In this document: piece after piece, positions 45,522 to 53,390 of the stretch
How positions within the stretch are numbered: the stretch's first letter is position 1
Layout: the number at the start of each line of letters is the position of its first letter
DNA from: Streptomyces venezuelae
Lineage (GTDB): Bacteria; Actinomycetota; Actinomycetes; Streptomycetales; Streptomycetaceae
Direction of reading: 5' to 3'
Length of the DNA stretch: 64,000 nt
Assembly: GCF_008642335.1 (NCBI RefSeq)
Contig: NZ_CP029191.1
Span: 2,232,001 to 2,296,000, forward strand
Notes under the pieces: model-generated
Told to the model about the DNA's origin: nothing
The model's input: only the letters and a program-made list of their open reading frames with translations
Database searches by the model: none
Program-made: the position numbers and the translations under genes

Positions 45522-47660
45522 GTGGAAGATCGAAACGACACACCTCAGGACCTACCGGTGCAGGTACAGCAGGTACGTCAGGCACTGACCCACGAGTTCG
45601 CCAACCTCCTGGACCTGACCGACGTATCCAGCCGCTCTCAGGAACAGCAGGAGACGGTTTTCCTCAGTCGCGCGCTGGCCGCGAAGGCAGTGCAACTGGT
45701 CGCGGGATGCACGACAGTGGAGGCGGCAAACTCCGTCACTGATGGGGTCGATGATAACGGTATCGACGCCGTCATGGTCTCATCGGACACAGCTGAAATC
45801 TGGTTGACTCAGGCACGTTGGAGCAACAAGGGAAGAGCCAGCTTTGACAGCGCTTCCATATTGCAGCTGCTTCACGGCCTGAGGCGGCTTGTTAATCTTC
45901 GATACGACCGCTTTAATGCAAAGTTTGACCCGCTGATCGAACAACTCAATACGGCGCTCAAGGCGCCATCCTGCCGAATTCATTTGGTTCTCGCCGCCAT
46001 GGGCGATACTGGACTTGCTGCTGGAAGTCGAGACCTCCTGGACGAGGAGGCATCAGACTTCAACGACGAACAAGAGTTGCTGGACTTTCGATTCCTCGGC
46101 GCCGCCGATTTTCATTCCGCGGCACGGCGGGGCGTGGTCCCTGAGTCAGTGTCGGTGACCGCCACGCTGTCCGACGGCTGGCACATGAACTCCACCCCTT
46201 ACCAGACCTATCTCGGCACGGTGGGCGCAGACGAACTCGCTAATTGGTACGAGGAGCACGGTCGGCAGCTCTTCGACCAAAACGTTCGCTATCCATTGGG
46301 CTTGACCAATGTCAACCTCGCCGTCATCGAGAGTCTACTGAATAGCCCTCATGAGTTCTGGTACTTCAACAACGGCGTCACGGTGTTGTGCGACTCCGTA
46401 CGAGCCCACTACTTTGCCAGACGCGCGATCGGCCAGCCCGCACGGCTAGAACTGGTCAATGCCCGAGTCGTCAACGGTGCCCAGTCAGTCGCTTCCATTC
46501 ATCACGCCTACGGACGGGATCCCGAAGCGGTCATGGAAGCGCGCATCTCGCTCCGAGTCATCTGTTTGGACGGTGCCCCGGCCGACCTGGCTCAGCGGAT
46601 CACGCAAGCCACCAATACGCAGAATCATGTCGAGCCACGAGATTTCGCCGCGCTCGACCCTCAGCAGCTGCTCATCCGTCAGGATTTCGCTGTGTCCCTC
46701 GGCAAGATATACGTACTCAAACGCGGTGAGCTCGAGCCTGCACCCGCCGCTGGATGCACCGTTGTCGAGGCGGCATTTGCTCTGGCCTGCGCCTACCCCG
46801 ACGCTGCCGTGGTCGCCCGCCTCTGGCGGGACAGTAGCGTTTTGTGGAGCGATGGACCCCGCGGAATCTACACCCAGCTCTTCGGCAGCCCCCCGACTGC
46901 ACTGCAGATCTGGCGGTCAGTCGGGCTCATGCGCGGAGTCCGCGATGCGCTAGCGACTCTTTCAGCTGGCCTTGAAGGCCGCGACCAGATGGTCGCCGAT
47001 CGGGCTGATTTGCTCATCACCCACATCGCCTTCCAACTGATCGGTAACGATGGCATCGATGAACCAGGCGACGAGTGGGATGCCAGACAGCAGACAACGC
47101 TCAGGCGGACCGATGAGCTCCTGTTGGGGCTGATTGAAAAACTGGGCGCCGAGTATGGCCAGTTCGCGCTACTCGCACGCATCCTCCGCGATCAGGAGCG
47201 CTGCCGTCACCTGGCGTCGAGTGTGCTGGAGTCCCTGAAAAATGGTGGGGCCGCGCAGCTTCCACGCCCAGGAGGGCCAGCTCGCCGGCGACGCCCGAAC
47301 GCCGTTCCCTTGCTGGTTCAATACGGCCGCCTCGAAGATGGGACGCAGTTGGTCTACCGACCGAACAGCGCCCCGGAACGTGAAGCACTTCACGAGTGGC
47401 TCAGTGAGGCCCCAGAGCGGTATCTGGCCTCCTGGGTCAACGACGACCGAAAGCCTCTGGTCTGGGCTGTAGACGGGCAGCGCTATTCGCCGACCGGTCT
47501 GGTGTTCCGAATTTGGGAGGAGGCCCACTGGGCCGAGCATCCCGCGGCAGTAGCCGGTACGAGAAACTGGTACGTGCCGGGCGAAGGCACACTAGCCAGC
47601 CTTGCAAGCAAGCTATTGGCCGATGAAGAAATAGCGAGTGACGGTCCTGGTGCGAAGTGA
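45522..47660 (+). CDS. AIPR-family abortive-infection protein
   Basis: 712-residue protein. An N-terminal restriction-like part has DDNGIDAVMVS (Asp) and IWLTQARWSNKG, where relatives have QxK and here Arg replaces Lys. The AIPR core is clear: YPLGLTNVNLAVIESL, HEFWYFNNGVTVLCDSV, LVNARVVNGAQSVASIH and ITQATNTQNHVEPRDFAALD. The last 150 residues (GRLEDGTQLVYRPNSAPE, DGQRYSPTGLVFRIWEE, WYVPGEGTLASLASKLL) resemble small RAMA/DUF4357-like modules. AIPR proteins occur in phage abortive infection. GGAGGGAGG 45508-45516 supports GTG 45522. It overlaps the kinase gene by 23 nt. Confidence 0.85.
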   Translation: MEDRNDTPQDLPVQVQQVRQALTHEFANLLDLTDVSSRSQEQQETVFLSRALAAKAVQLVAGCTTVEAANSVTDGVDDNGIDAVMVSSDTAEIWLTQARWSNKGRASFDSASILQLLHGLRRLVNLRYDRFNAKFDPLIEQLNTALKAPSCRIHLVLAAMGDTGLAAGSRDLLDEEASDFNDEQELLDFRFLGAADFHSAARRGVVPESVSVTATLSDGWHMNSTPYQTYLGTVGADELANWYEEHGRQLFDQNVRYPLGLTNVNLAVIESLLNSPHEFWYFNNGVTVLCDSVRAHYFARRAIGQPARLELVNARVVNGAQSVASIHHAYGRDPEAVMEARISLRVICLDGAPADLAQRITQATNTQNHVEPRDFAALDPQQLLIRQDFAVSLGKIYVLKRGELEPAPAAGCTVVEAAFALACAYPDAAVVARLWRDSSVLWSDGPRGIYTQLFGSPPTALQIWRSVGLMRGVRDALATLSAGLEGRDQMVADRADLLITHIAFQLIGNDGIDEPGDEWDARQQTTLRRTDELLLGLIEKLGAEYGQFALLARILRDQERCRHLASSVLESLKNGGAAQLPRPGGPARRRRPNAVPLLVQYGRLEDGTQLVYRPNSAPEREALHEWLSEAPERYLASWVNDDRKPLVWAVDGQRYSPTGLVFRIWEEAHWAEHPAAVAGTRNWYVPGEGTLASLASKLLADEEIASDGPGAK

Positions 47661-49002
47661 CGCCCGCGTCCTCAATGAGCGCTACGAGATGCGCCAGCGA
47701 ATCGGCGGCGGCGCCATGGGAGAAGTGTGGCTGGCATACGACTCCGAAGCGCGTCGCTCTGTTGCCGTCAAGTTGATTCATCGGGAGCTACTAGATTCGC
47801 ACGCTCCAGAGGAGGCGATTCAGCGCTTCGAACGAGAGGCGGAGTTGCTCGCACGACTGCGGCACCCTGGCATCCCAGAATTCCTTGGCGCCCATCTGGG
47901 CCTCGGGGCAGACGACCCTTACCTCGTGATGGAGCTTGTTCTCGGGCAGGATCTGACGGAAATCGTCGGCGGCAGGGGCAGCCTGTCCGAGGACGAGGTG
48001 GTGTCCATCGCCGTTCAGATCTGCCATGTCCTCGAGTACACTCATGCAATTCCGGTTGTCCACCGGGACCTCAAGCCAGCGAACATCATGTTGACGGACT
48101 ATCATCGAGTGGTGATTCTTGATTTTGGCGTAGCCAGGATGTTCAGGACGGACCACGCGCGATTGACCCAGCACGACAGGGTGCTAGGCACGGTTGCATA
48201 TATGCCTCCTGAGCAGTGCGAAGGACGCGATGTCAATCCCCGTAGCGATCTGTACTCTCTTTCTTGCTTGCTGTACGAACTTCTAACAGGCGTTCCGCCA
48301 TTCACTGGCAACGCCGCCAGAGTCATGTACCACCACCAGTACCATGCACCCATTTCGATCAGCGTGCTGCGCCCCGGGGTCAACCCGGCGCTGGAGTCCG
48401 TAATCATGGCTGGATTGGCGAAGCGGGCTATTGATCGGCCGGCGACAGCTCGCGAGTTTCGGGAACGAATTAGCTCACAGCCGTTGAAATCGGAGGATTC
48501 TGGCACTCCTCCCTCGAACCTTCCAATCCAAACCCCGAACGTGCACAGCCCGAGTCATGCTGTAGCCGAACCTCTTCCGCTACAGGTGCGGGTCGTGCAA
48601 GCCCAGGCGCTCTTCGACGAGGGCTTGATTGCACAGTCCATGCCGATGTTCGCCAGCCTCGTGCGAGAGTTGGAAGAACTCGGCTCGGAGCATGCCGCCG
48701 AAGCAGCGAAGTGCCGCTTCATCCATGCGCGATGTCAGGCGCACCTTGGACTTCAGCAAGATGCGCTGAAGGGCATGCAAACGCTCGCGGAACAACTGCG
48801 CCTGTGTAGTGCACCTGATGATCGACTTCTGCTTGAAGTTCGCTTCCAAATAGGGCAGTTACTGCTTGACTTGGGAGACCAACACGGTCTTAGCGAGTTC
48901 GCAGACGTCTACACGATCTTGACCGCGGCTGGTCGCGCAGGGGATGCACAGATGATCGCGGAGGTGCGTACGGCACTGGCCCGAGCCGCCTCGTTCGGCT
49001 AG
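47638..49002 (+). CDS. Serine/threonine protein kinase with C-terminal helical repeat
   Basis: 454-residue Hanks-type kinase. Gly loop IGGGAMGEVW, Lys in VAVKLIH, HRDLKPANIM catalytic loop, DFG in LDFGVARMF, MPPEQ and DLYSLSCLLYELLTGVPPF are all present, so it should be active. After about residue 290 a linker leads to TPR-like helices (ALFDEGLIAQSMPMFASLVR, QAHLGLQQDALKGMQTLAEQ) instead of a membrane segment or PASTA repeats, so it is soluble. GTG 47638 overlaps the AIPR 3' end by 23 nt without a ribosome site, meaning coupling. Probably a signalling partner of AIPR. Confidence 0.9.
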   Translation: MTVLVRSDARVLNERYEMRQRIGGGAMGEVWLAYDSEARRSVAVKLIHRELLDSHAPEEAIQRFEREAELLARLRHPGIPEFLGAHLGLGADDPYLVMELVLGQDLTEIVGGRGSLSEDEVVSIAVQICHVLEYTHAIPVVHRDLKPANIMLTDYHRVVILDFGVARMFRTDHARLTQHDRVLGTVAYMPPEQCEGRDVNPRSDLYSLSCLLYELLTGVPPFTGNAARVMYHHQYHAPISISVLRPGVNPALESVIMAGLAKRAIDRPATAREFRERISSQPLKSEDSGTPPSNLPIQTPNVHSPSHAVAEPLPLQVRVVQAQALFDEGLIAQSMPMFASLVRELEELGSEHAAEAAKCRFIHARCQAHLGLQQDALKGMQTLAEQLRLCSAPDDRLLLEVRFQIGQLLLDLGDQHGLSEFADVYTILTAAGRAGDAQMIAEVRTALARAASFG

Positions 49003-49032
49003 TACTCCAGCCGTAGATCGTGATCTTCATGT

Positions 49033-49338
49033 CTGAGGCCCCTGCCGACAGCTTCCGCCAGGCCCGCTTGGTTACCTTCGCGGCCAGGGCGTCCGCGCGG
49101 AACTTCCCAGCACCGGTGGCCACTTCATGGGAGCACGCCACGGCAAGGACGTAGCCGACTCGCGCTCCTCCAGCGCCGCCTGCAGCTTCGGGTTGACGCC
49201 ATAGACCTCGTCACCTACGACCCAGCCCACGCGGGGCCCGGCATCCAGGAACCGGCCGATCATGCGCGCGGCCAGCTCCGGCTCTGTCGCGAAGACGGTG
49301 TCCCATCCCATCCCATCCAGGACGTCATCACCGGCAAT
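49033..49338 (-). pseudogene. IS701-type transposase remnant
   Basis: Two frame-shifted parts: GWDTVFATEPELAARMIGRF and GWVVGDEVYGVNPKLQAALE (49150-49311), then SHEVATGAGKFRADALAAKV (49033-49141). These are central pieces of an IS701-family DDE transposase; the ends are gone. It sits between the kinase and the first tniQ. Confidence 0.8.
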
Positions 49339-49344
49339 CTGGGG

Positions 49345-50520
49345 CTACGTTCTCGGCGGACTGGAAGCGTCGCGAAGCCGGTCGAGGACATCCGGGGCCA
49401 GTGCCTGAGAAATGAGCGCACCCAGCTGATCGCTTGCACGGAACAGATAGGACGGCGGGTTGCCGTCGAAATCCCGGAGGCTGGCCGGGCGTAGGACCGT
49501 AAAGGCGTGCCCCGCTGCCGCAGCTGTGTCGTCACTCGCAAGAACGGCGGCAATGACGCGGAGCACCGCAGCTGTGGTAACCGGGTCCCGCTCCATGCTG
49601 TATGTACTGGGAGAGGTCCGTCGCCAGGGGTACAGGAGTCCGGCATCGGTGGCGCGCCAGACGACGGGATGGGGATCGGCGTCATTCCACATCGACCCGC
49701 GCCCCTGCGTGGTGTAGCGCTCCCGCAGAGCGAGGTCAGGGCTGGTGAAGGCCTGCACGCGCAGCGGGTTGGGTTCGTTCAGCAGAATGCGCAAGGCCCG
49801 CAGGTCGTCATACCACTGCTGGTCCGTCGACGACGGTCCTTCGACCGCGATCCGGACCAGCCGCTGGTGGGTGTCGCGTACCAGCGGATCGGTCACGGGC
49901 GGTGTGGTGATCTCCCACAGAGGTCGACCGCAGCGCTTGCGCTTGGGGCGACGCTTGCCGGACACCCGGTCCTGCTCGTCGGCGAGCGGGATGAACCCCG
50001 GACAGCGGCCCGGCGCGTCCCCGCGCAGGACCGAGGGCGAGAAAGGGGAGCCGCAGTTGGGGCAGAAGGAGACGGTGTAGCAGTCGTGATCGGGACACAT
50101 CACCGCCCACGACCGATACCACCACAGTGGCCAGCGGGTGGGCGGCTCCACGCACCGGGGGCAAAATGCCCATGTCTCTTCGGGCGCCTCGGGCATGTCG
50201 CTCAGTCGGTACGGTCTGCTTTCGCGTTCCTTGACGATACCGAGCAGTGTCATGGCACGGATGGCTTTGGGGTCCAGCCCTGTTGCGGCATGCAGCAATT
50301 TGGCTGACGCCAGGGGCAGTTCGGCGGTATGGCGGGCTAGGCGTGAGGCATGGGCGGTCTTCGGTTCCAGACCCAGCCGGTGCATGACCTCGGTGCGGTC
50401 CACTTCGTACACCGCGGCGAGGTGATCGACCCAACTGAACAGGGACTCGCCGGGCAGCGGCACGGGGACTACCGGGAGTCTGCGCAGCCGCCGGTGGCTC
50501 TCGGCCTGTGAAACAACCAT
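49345..50520 (-). CDS. TniQ-family targeting protein 1
   Basis: 391-residue TniQ-domain protein. N-terminus LPVVPVPLPGESLFSWVDHL is the TniQ start; HTH-like and zinc parts follow: FCPRCVEPPTRWPLWWY, VMCPDHDCYTVSFCPNCG, then a C-terminal domain of unknown type. TniQ/TnsD proteins choose the target and recruit TnsC. Minus strand, downstream of xre with only 3 nt between, so co-transcribed with the regulator and opposite to the main tns operon. Confidence 0.87.
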   Translation of the reverse strand: MVVSQAESHRRLRRLPVVPVPLPGESLFSWVDHLAAVYEVDRTEVMHRLGLEPKTAHASRLARHTAELPLASAKLLHAATGLDPKAIRAMTLLGIVKERESRPYRLSDMPEAPEETWAFCPRCVEPPTRWPLWWYRSWAVMCPDHDCYTVSFCPNCGSPFSPSVLRGDAPGRCPGFIPLADEQDRVSGKRRPKRKRCGRPLWEITTPPVTDPLVRDTHQRLVRIAVEGPSSTDQQWYDDLRALRILLNEPNPLRVQAFTSPDLALRERYTTQGRGSMWNDADPHPVVWRATDAGLLYPWRRTSPSTYSMERDPVTTAAVLRVIAAVLASDDTAAAAGHAFTVLRPASLRDFDGNPPSYLFRASDQLGALISQALAPDVLDRLRDASSPPRT

Positions 50521-50523
50521 CTA

Positions 50524-50784
50524 TCAGTCGCCAGTTGGTTCTGCGGGTGTGTGCTGGAACAGCTCGTACGGCTCGACTCCCAGCGCGCGGGCCAGGGCCG
50601 GGATGCGGTCGACGGAGACGCTGTGGATCGCCGCCTCCACCTCCGCGTAGAACGAACGGTCCATCCCTGCGGCGGCCGCCACCGCGGTCTGGGTCAGTCC
50701 GGCACGCGTACGCAGAGCCCTCAACCGCCGCCCAAAGGCCAGCCGTTGAGCTGGGACGCCCGTACTGGAATCGCTGTTCGCCAC
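50524..50784 (-). CDS. Xre-family repressor
   Basis: 86-residue Xre/Cro HTH protein: GRRLRALRTRAGLTQTAVAA, AAGMDRSFYAEVEAAIHSVS, IPALARALGVEPYELF. Start GTG 50784 (VANSDSSTGV); the long upstream frame is a shadow of tniQ2. Its start faces the tniQ2-tnsABC operon, with overlapping palindromes between, so it probably represses transposition and itself. It shares a message with tniQ1. Confidence 0.88.
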   Translation of the reverse strand: MANSDSSTGVPAQRLAFGRRLRALRTRAGLTQTAVAAAAGMDRSFYAEVEAAIHSVSVDRIPALARALGVEPYELFQHTPAEPTGD

Positions 50785-50798
50785 GGACGGCACCGTAG

Positions 50799-50830
50799 TA
50801 CAGTCCCCCGACTGTAGGAGATCTCCTACA
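50799..50830. promoter_or_regulatory. Overlapping palindromes, probable Xre operator
   Basis: TACAGTC-CCCC-GACTGTA (50799-50816) is a 7-4-7 palindrome; it overlaps the perfect 18-bp palindrome TGTAGGAGATCTCCTACA (50813-50830). Three TGTA/TACA half-sites result. It lies between the divergent xre (50784) and tniQ2 (50854) starts. Confidence 0.8.
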
Positions 50831-50853
50831 AGCTCAGCTCGGGAGGGGGATGG

Positions 50854-52626
50854 GTGGACGGCACCTGGGACGTGCCACGCAGGCTTCCGGCGGTGTTGCT
50901 TCCGGTAGCGGGCGAGGCGTTCCCGTCCTGGCTCCACCGTGTGGCGGCTGACTGGCGGATCCCGCCGGGGCAGGCCGTGCAGTTGCTGGGCCTGGAGTGC
51001 ACCCCGGGGTACCGGGTGCCACGGCCGACATGGTTCGGCGTCTCCCTCACACAGCGCAGCCTTCAGGGACTGACGGCGGCGACGGGGCTCGGCAAGCGGG
51101 CTCTGGACGCAATGCAGCTGTCGCGGTACGCGGATACCGCACTCGAGTTCTTCGGCCGTGAACTGCCCCACCAGCCACGGGAGGTGACCTCCCTCCGGCG
51201 CCCTCGCCAGGAGTGGGCGTTGACCACCTCCAGCCGTGCGTGTCCGCACTGCCTGGCCCTCACCCCGGTGTGGCCGGTGTGGTGGCGCCTGGGCATCGCG
51301 GCGGTATGCCCCGAGCACCGGGTCCTGCTGGTGGACGTGTGCAATCAGTGCAACAGGCGCCTCGGCTCCGGCTACACCGGTCGTCCGCGGGGCCTGACTG
51401 CTCGCCAGCCGACGCTCGACCTGGACCGGTGCAACAACCGGCGGCCCGCGGATCACGAAGGCAAGGCCGGGCTGTGCAGTCGACGCCTGTCCACGCTGGC
51501 GACCGTCGCCGTGTCGGCCGAACTTGCCGCACTGCAACAGCGGGTCCTGGACATCGCGGACGGCAGCCCGGCCCATCTGGCGGGCAGCACCGTGACACAG
51601 GCCGGGTTCTTCGCCGCACTGCGGTTCCTCACCGGCGTGGTCCGGCTGGTGGCGACCGCCGAGGAGACGGCGTCCTGTCCGGCGCTGCCCTCCACGGCGG
51701 CCGCGACGTTCACCGCCGATCAGCACGAGGGGCAGCGGGCCCCGGCGGGGCGCACGGGCAGCCGGCTGCAAGCCTGTCCGCCCAGCGCCGCGCACGCGGC
51801 AGCCGTCCTCGCGCTGAGCACACCGGTCCTCTTCGCCTCCGACCGGCGCACGTTCCAGGACCGGTTGACGATGTGGATGGACCGCGCCGCGGCGATCAGG
51901 CGTCTGCCGGGCGAGGGTGATCCTCTGCGGTCGCTGCCCCGCCCCGCCTGTCTGGAGCCGTTTCTGCACGCTGCGGGTGTCCTCGCCAGTCGCCCCCGGG
52001 CCGCGCCTTTGTTCACCGCGGACCACCTGCCGCATCTCGTCGACGCCGGCGACTACACGGATCTGATCGCCAAGCATCTGCCTCACACCGCCGAGATCGG
52101 CGGTCGCCGCCTGGCAGCGTTGGCGCTGGCCCGCCATGCCGGGGAGGCCAGTTGGCTGCACGCCGCCACCGCACTGGGCATGAACCCCGTCACGGCCGCA
52201 CAGGTGACGAACACGCTCGAGCCGCGCATCAGTGACGTCAGTGCCTTCTGGAGTGACATCGAGCAGCTCGGCACAAGGATCGTCGAGCGCGGCCTGACCG
52301 ACTACGCTGCCCGGCGCCGGGCTCTGTCCGATCTGACCATCCTGCCGCACACCATGCTCAGCTCGGTGTGCCAGCCGCTGGGATACAACGTCACGGTGCC
52401 GCGCCGCCGTCACAGTGCCGCGTGGATCTGGCGGCACTTCACCGGCGGCGATCTCCACGATGCCCCCGCCTACGCGACGGCTCTCTGGGCGCCTACCGCC
52501 ATGGCGTACGTCCGGGAGAGCGGGCGGCGTTTCGCCACCTGGCTGCCCGTGCCCGTCGCCCGTACGCTGACCGCCTACGGCAACAGCCTGCTCGCCGACT
52601 CCGTCCCTCAGGGCGGTGCGGCATGA
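50854..52626 (+). CDS. TniQ/TnsD-family targeting protein 2, long
   Basis: 590-residue member, longer than TniQ1 and TniQ3. Starts GTG after GGGAGGGGG; N-terminus LPAVLLPVAGEAFPSWLHRV is TniQ-like; zinc segments CPHCLALTPVWPVWWRLG and VCPEHRVLLVDVCNQCN follow; the rest carries HTH-like helices (LAALALARHAGEASWLHAAT, LTDYAARRRALSDLTILPHT). Length and layout are closest to TnsD, the DNA-binding selector of fixed targets. First gene of tniQ2-tnsA-tnsB-tnsC; overlaps tnsA by 4 nt. Confidence 0.85.
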   Translation: MDGTWDVPRRLPAVLLPVAGEAFPSWLHRVAADWRIPPGQAVQLLGLECTPGYRVPRPTWFGVSLTQRSLQGLTAATGLGKRALDAMQLSRYADTALEFFGRELPHQPREVTSLRRPRQEWALTTSSRACPHCLALTPVWPVWWRLGIAAVCPEHRVLLVDVCNQCNRRLGSGYTGRPRGLTARQPTLDLDRCNNRRPADHEGKAGLCSRRLSTLATVAVSAELAALQQRVLDIADGSPAHLAGSTVTQAGFFAALRFLTGVVRLVATAEETASCPALPSTAAATFTADQHEGQRAPAGRTGSRLQACPPSAAHAAAVLALSTPVLFASDRRTFQDRLTMWMDRAAAIRRLPGEGDPLRSLPRPACLEPFLHAAGVLASRPRAAPLFTADHLPHLVDAGDYTDLIAKHLPHTAEIGGRRLAALALARHAGEASWLHAATALGMNPVTAAQVTNTLEPRISDVSAFWSDIEQLGTRIVERGLTDYAARRRALSDLTILPHTMLSSVCQPLGYNVTVPRRRHSAAWIWRHFTGGDLHDAPAYATALWAPTAMAYVRESGRRFATWLPVPVARTLTAYGNSLLADSVPQGGAA

Positions 52627-53390
52627 GCCCGAAACGCACCCAGACGCTGCGCCCGGCACGGCATACGGCCGAGCAGTTGTTCATCCACTTCTACGACGCC
52701 GACGGCGCCGAACGGCTCTTGCCTGCCGCGCAGGCGGCGGAGGTGCGGTTCGAGACCTGCATACCCGCCCGGGACATCCCCTCCTACGCCGGGCAGCAGC
52801 ACACGCCGGGCTTCTACTGGGCGGCCAGCAGCGACACCGTCCTGGAGTACGAGAGCTTCCTGGAAGCCCGATGGATGAAGCTCCTCGACTTCGACGCCAA
52901 GGTCGCTCATTTCGCGGCCCAGCCGTTCATCTTCGAGGGCATCGACGCGGACGGGCCCTGGACCCACTACCCGGACCTGTTCGTGCGCCGTACCGACGGC
53001 TCGGTGCTGTTGCTGGACGTGAAGAACCCCGAGCAGATCGACAAGCCCAAAGTCCGGCACCAGGCCCGTCGCACCGCCACCGCCTGCCAACAGCTCGGCT
53101 GGGACTACCAGATGGTCGGTGAGCCGGACCCGCAGCTGTGGGCCACCGTCGAATGGCTCGCCGGTTACCGCCGGCCACTCAACGCCGCCGCGCCCCTCGC
53201 CCACATCCTGCTCTTTCGCGCCCAACACCCCGTCAGCGTCGGCGAACTGCTGTCGCTGTGGCCCGACCCGCAGGTCGAACGCGCCGTCACCTACCACCTC
53301 ATGTGGCACCACCGCCTGCTGTTCGACCTCACCCACCCCCTACGCGATCACACCCGGGTGTGGGCCGCGCCCGCCTTGGAGCACGCCTGA
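52623..53390 (+). CDS. tnsA: TnsA endonuclease
   Basis: 255-residue TnsA. The restriction-like active site is visible: Glu in YESFLEARWMKLLDFD, Asp in HYPDLFVRR, and LLLDVKNPEQ (xVK) near residue 135, then QARRTATACQQLGWDYQMVG. TnsA cuts 5' strands at the ends, allowing cut-and-paste. The C-terminal part (VGELLSLWPDPQVERAVTYH) likely binds TnsC. ATGA overlap with tniQ2, TGATG overlap with tnsB. Confidence 0.9.
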   Translation: MSPKRTQTLRPARHTAEQLFIHFYDADGAERLLPAAQAAEVRFETCIPARDIPSYAGQQHTPGFYWAASSDTVLEYESFLEARWMKLLDFDAKVAHFAAQPFIFEGIDADGPWTHYPDLFVRRTDGSVLLLDVKNPEQIDKPKVRHQARRTATACQQLGWDYQMVGEPDPQLWATVEWLAGYRRPLNAAAPLAHILLFRAQHPVSVGELLSLWPDPQVERAVTYHLMWHHRLLFDLTHPLRDHTRVWAAPALEHA

